Shown piece by piece: positions 5,842 through 7,919 of a DNA stretch of 7,919 bases. The DNA comes from Actinomycetota bacterium (GTDB taxonomy: Bacteria; Actinomycetota; Actinomycetes; JACCUZ01): positions 1 to 7,919 of the forward strand of contig JAVEDA010000065.1 of assembly GCA_030841195.1 (NCBI GenBank). The letters are read 5' to 3'. Numbering within the stretch: position 1 is the first letter of the stretch; each line of letters opens with the position of its first letter. The notes below the pieces were generated by a model. It had not been told where the DNA came from. It saw nothing but the letters and a program-made list of their open reading frames with translations, and ran no database searches. Both the position numbers and the translations under genes were made by a program.

Positions 5842-7065
5842 TCAGCCCTTGATCTCCTGCCAGGCGGTCGTCCAGTCGCCGTAGTCCTTGCAGGTGACGT
5901 CGGTGCGACCGTCCAGGCACTGGGCGATCGGCGTGTTCCAGTACCAGACCTGGTCGAAGTAGGCCTCGTCGTCGGCGTGGTAGGTGTCGCAGAACGTCTT
6001 GTCCACGGTCTCGGCGCAGGACTTGCTGTTCGACGGCGCCTCGCCGAACCACTCCGCCACCTCGGCGTTCACCTTCGGGCTGATGATGTGGTCCAGCCAC
6101 TTGTAGGCGCAGGTCTTGTGCTGGCTCTTGGTGGCCACCATCCAGGTGTCCGACCATCCGGTCGCGCCCTCGCTCGGCAGCACCGCGGCGACCTTGGCCT
6201 TGTCCGCCGCTGCCAGGTTCAGGATGATCTGCCAGGTCGTCCCGACGACCGAGTCGCCGTTCTTGAAGGCCTGGATCTCCTTGGTGTAGTCCGACCAGTA
6301 CTCACCGATGTTCGCGTTCTGCGCCTTGAGCAGGTCGACCGCCGCGGTGAACTGCTTGTCGTCCAGGGCGTAGGGGTTCTTGATCCCGAGGTCCGGCTTG
6401 GTCTTCATCAGGTAGACCGCTGCGTCGGCGATGTAGATCGGCGAGTCGTAGGCGGTCACCTTTCCCTGGTACGGCGATGCCTGGTCGAAGACGACGCTCC
6501 ACGAGGTGGGCGCCGGCTTCACGACGTCGGTGTTGTACATCAGCAGGTTGGCGCCGCGGCCGTGCGGGATGCCGTAGGCGACACCGTTGACGCTGTTCCA
6601 CGGCTTCATCTTCAGGCCGTCGAAGACGTCGGCGTAGTTGGGCACCAGGTCGGTGTTGACCGGCTCGACGTCACCGGAGGCGATCAGGCGCAGCGAGGCG
6701 TCGCCGGAGGCGGAGACCACGTCGTACTGACCGGTCTTCATCAGGTTGACCATGTCGTCCGAGGTAGGTGCCGTCTTCACGTTGACCTGGCAGCCGGTCG
6801 CCTTCTCGAACGGGGTCACCCAGTCGACCGCCGGATCGGTCGAGCCGTCCTCGGCGTACCCGGCCCAGGCGACGACGTTGAGCTCCCCCTCGGGCGTCCC
6901 GAGCTTGTCGAGTGCCTTGAGGTCGGGCGGCGTGAAGCCCTGCGGGGCCGCCTCGTTCCCGGTCGCAGTCGGCGTGCTGTCACCGCTCCCGCCGCTGCTG
7001 CCTCCGCAGGCAGCGAGCGCGAGCAACCCGGCCGCTCCGAGCGCGACCATCTTGGTGCCGATCAT
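5842..7065 (-). CDS. potD: ABC transporter substrate-binding lipoprotein, spermidine/putrescine type (PotD-like)
   Basis: A 407-residue extracytoplasmic binding protein. Signal peptide 1-19 ends in the lipobox LAAC (C20, lipid anchor), followed by a G/S-rich flexible tether (21-40). The mature part looks like a PotD/PotF-type periplasmic-binding fold. By eye-alignment with E. coli PotD, W278 and W304-x-D306 correspond to the ligand-contacting W229 and W255/D257, and D207 lies near D168. The partner acid E171 appears replaced by a hydrophobic residue, so ligand range may differ. Six cysteines besides C20 (92, 319, 350, 359, 383, 392), mostly C-terminal, could form disulfides outside the cell. 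The ATG at 7065 has a strong AGGGAGGG with its end 5 nt upstream and overlaps the potA stop (ATGA). It follows potA and precedes the permeases. Confident as a solute-binding protein; the polyamine ligand is an inference. Confidence 0.92.
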   Translation of the reverse strand: MIGTKMVALGAAGLLALAACGGSSGGSGDSTPTATGNEAAPQGFTPPDLKALDKLGTPEGELNVVAWAGYAEDGSTDPAVDWVTPFEKATGCQVNVKTAPTSDDMVNLMKTGQYDVVSASGDASLRLIASGDVEPVNTDLVPNYADVFDGLKMKPWNSVNGVAYGIPHGRGANLLMYNTDVVKPAPTSWSVVFDQASPYQGKVTAYDSPIYIADAAVYLMKTKPDLGIKNPYALDDKQFTAAVDLLKAQNANIGEYWSDYTKEIQAFKNGDSVVGTTWQIILNLAAADKAKVAAVLPSEGATGWSDTWMVATKSQHKTCAYKWLDHIISPKVNAEVAEWFGEAPSNSKSCAETVDKTFCDTYHADDEAYFDQVWYWNTPIAQCLDGRTDVTCKDYGDWTTAWQEIKG

Positions 7066-7919
7066 GTGTGCCCTCCCTGGCTGACCGCGCCCCGCGCACG
7101 GTGGTCATTTGTCGGGTCCTGCCCATCAGCTGCCGCGCCGTCGATCGAGACGCGGTAGACGTGTTCCCGGCCGAAGCCGATCTGGGCCCGCTCGCCGCGG
7201 GCCAGCACCGGGTCATCCGGGTCGCCGGTGTTCTGCACCAGTGCGGTCATGTCGGCGCCGGCGTCCAGCCGCACCAGCACCCGGGTCGACGCACCGGCGT
7301 ACACGACCTCGGTGACCAGCCCGTCGGCGCGGACGTCGCCGGCAACCGTGCCGGGCGAGCCGACCCGGACCTTCTCCGGGCGCACCGACACGGGCGCCGG
7401 GTCTCCGAGCAGCGCGACCGCCGGCTCACCTTGCAGCAGGTTGGACGAGCCGACGAAGCCGGCGACGAACGCCGAGGCCGGCCGCTCGTAGACCTCCGAC
7501 GCCGTGCCGACCTGCTCGATCCGGCCGCCGTTGAAGACCGCGATCCGGTCGCTCATGGTGAGCGCCTCGTCCTGGTCGTGGGTCACGAACAGGAATGTGA
7601 TGCCGACGTCGCGCTGGATTGCCTTGAGCTCGACCTGCATCTGCTCACGCAGCTTGAGGTCGAGGGCGCCGAGTGGCTCGTCGAGCAGCAGCACCCGGGG
7701 CCGGTTGACCAGGGCGCGGGCCAGCGCCACGCGCTGCTGTTGACCACCGGACAGCTCGCGGGGACGGCGGTCGGACTTGCCCTCCAGTTGCACGAGCTCG
7801 AGCATCTCGTTCACCCTGCGGCGGATCTCGGTCCGGTTCACGCTCTTGCGCTCCAGGCCGAAGGCCACATTGTTGAAGACCGACATGTGCGGGAACAACG
7901 CGTAGGACTGGAAGACCAT
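7062..7919 (-). CDS. potA: ABC transporter ATP-binding protein, spermidine/putrescine type (PotA-like), N-terminus outside window
   Basis: The ATPase subunit on the cytoplasmic face that powers import. The window holds the last 285 residues. The methionine at the right edge is internal: it belongs to the Q-loop context VFQSYALFPHM (Q at 4), so roughly 85-90 residues with Walker A lie beyond 7919. Visible motifs in order are the ABC signature LSGGQQQRVALARAL (56-70), Walker B VLLLDEP (76-82), D-loop GALD (84-87) and the switch histidine in FVTHDQDEAL (H114). A C-terminal TOBE-like regulatory region begins with VSVRPEKVRVG (177-187) and runs to about 260, typical of the PotA/MalK/UgpC group. 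The tail is hydrophilic and ends QGGHT. Its TGA (7064-7062) overlaps the potD ATG, giving translational coupling. It is the first operon gene seen here; the promoter lies outside the window. Confidence 0.95.
   Translation of the reverse strand: MVFQSYALFPHMSVFNNVAFGLERKSVNRTEIRRRVNEMLELVQLEGKSDRRPRELSGGQQQRVALARALVNRPRVLLLDEPLGALDLKLREQMQVELKAIQRDVGITFLFVTHDQDEALTMSDRIAVFNGGRIEQVGTASEVYERPASAFVAGFVGSSNLLQGEPAVALLGDPAPVSVRPEKVRVGSPGTVAGDVRADGLVTEVVYAGASTRVLVRLDAGADMTALVQNTGDPDDPVLARGERAQIGFGREHVYRVSIDGAAADGQDPTNDHRARGAVSQGGHT

Noticed and set aside
5806..7158. Long plus-strand open frame (450 codons) opposite potD
   Set aside because: It mirrors the potD codons and is dominated by V/R/G/D/L without recognisable motifs; potD has a lipobox and a ribosome site.

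Overview
The window is GC-rich throughout, with G/C strongly favoured at third codon positions, frequent GTG starts and actinobacterial-type protein sequences. It looks like chromosomal DNA from a high-GC actinobacterium, perhaps a Nocardioides-like member of the Propionibacteriales. That lineage guess rests on general impression, not on a search. No rRNA, tRNA, CRISPR array or intact mobile element was seen.

Layout. Positions 1-1539 (minus) hold nearly all of purF, the first enzyme of de novo purine synthesis; its last few codons run off the left edge. A 71-residue two-helix membrane protein (1589-1804, minus) lies just upstream. Both genes have a TANNNT hexamer exactly 6 nt before a GTG start, as expected for leaderless transcripts. 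From about 1805 to 2992 the DNA is a patchwork: a probably frameshifted and truncated small secreted-protein gene (1917 to about 2080, plus), a 93-residue orphan gene (2087-2368, minus), and over 600 nt of non-coding DNA. That non-coding stretch contains a degenerate copy of the next gene's translation start and a perfect 9-bp hairpin. At 2993-3784 (plus) is a PRC-barrel/DUF2382 (YsnF/AvaK-like) stress-type protein, followed by a strong hairpin. A short non-coding stretch with a 17-nt direct repeat separates it from the convergent operon.

Positions 4104-7919 (minus) hold a spermidine/putrescine-type ABC importer operon transcribed potA-potD-potB-potC: ATPase (5' end beyond the right edge), lipoprotein binding protein and two permeases. 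potA/potD and potB/potC overlap by 4 nt, and potD/potB are separated by 23 nt, so the genes are very probably co-transcribed and translationally coupled. The lipoprotein captures substrate outside the membrane, the PotB/PotC pair forms the channel, and PotA powers it.

No clearly new multi-gene system is visible. The most interesting material is the decayed small-gene zone between purF and the PRC-barrel gene, and the matched leaderless-promoter pair.
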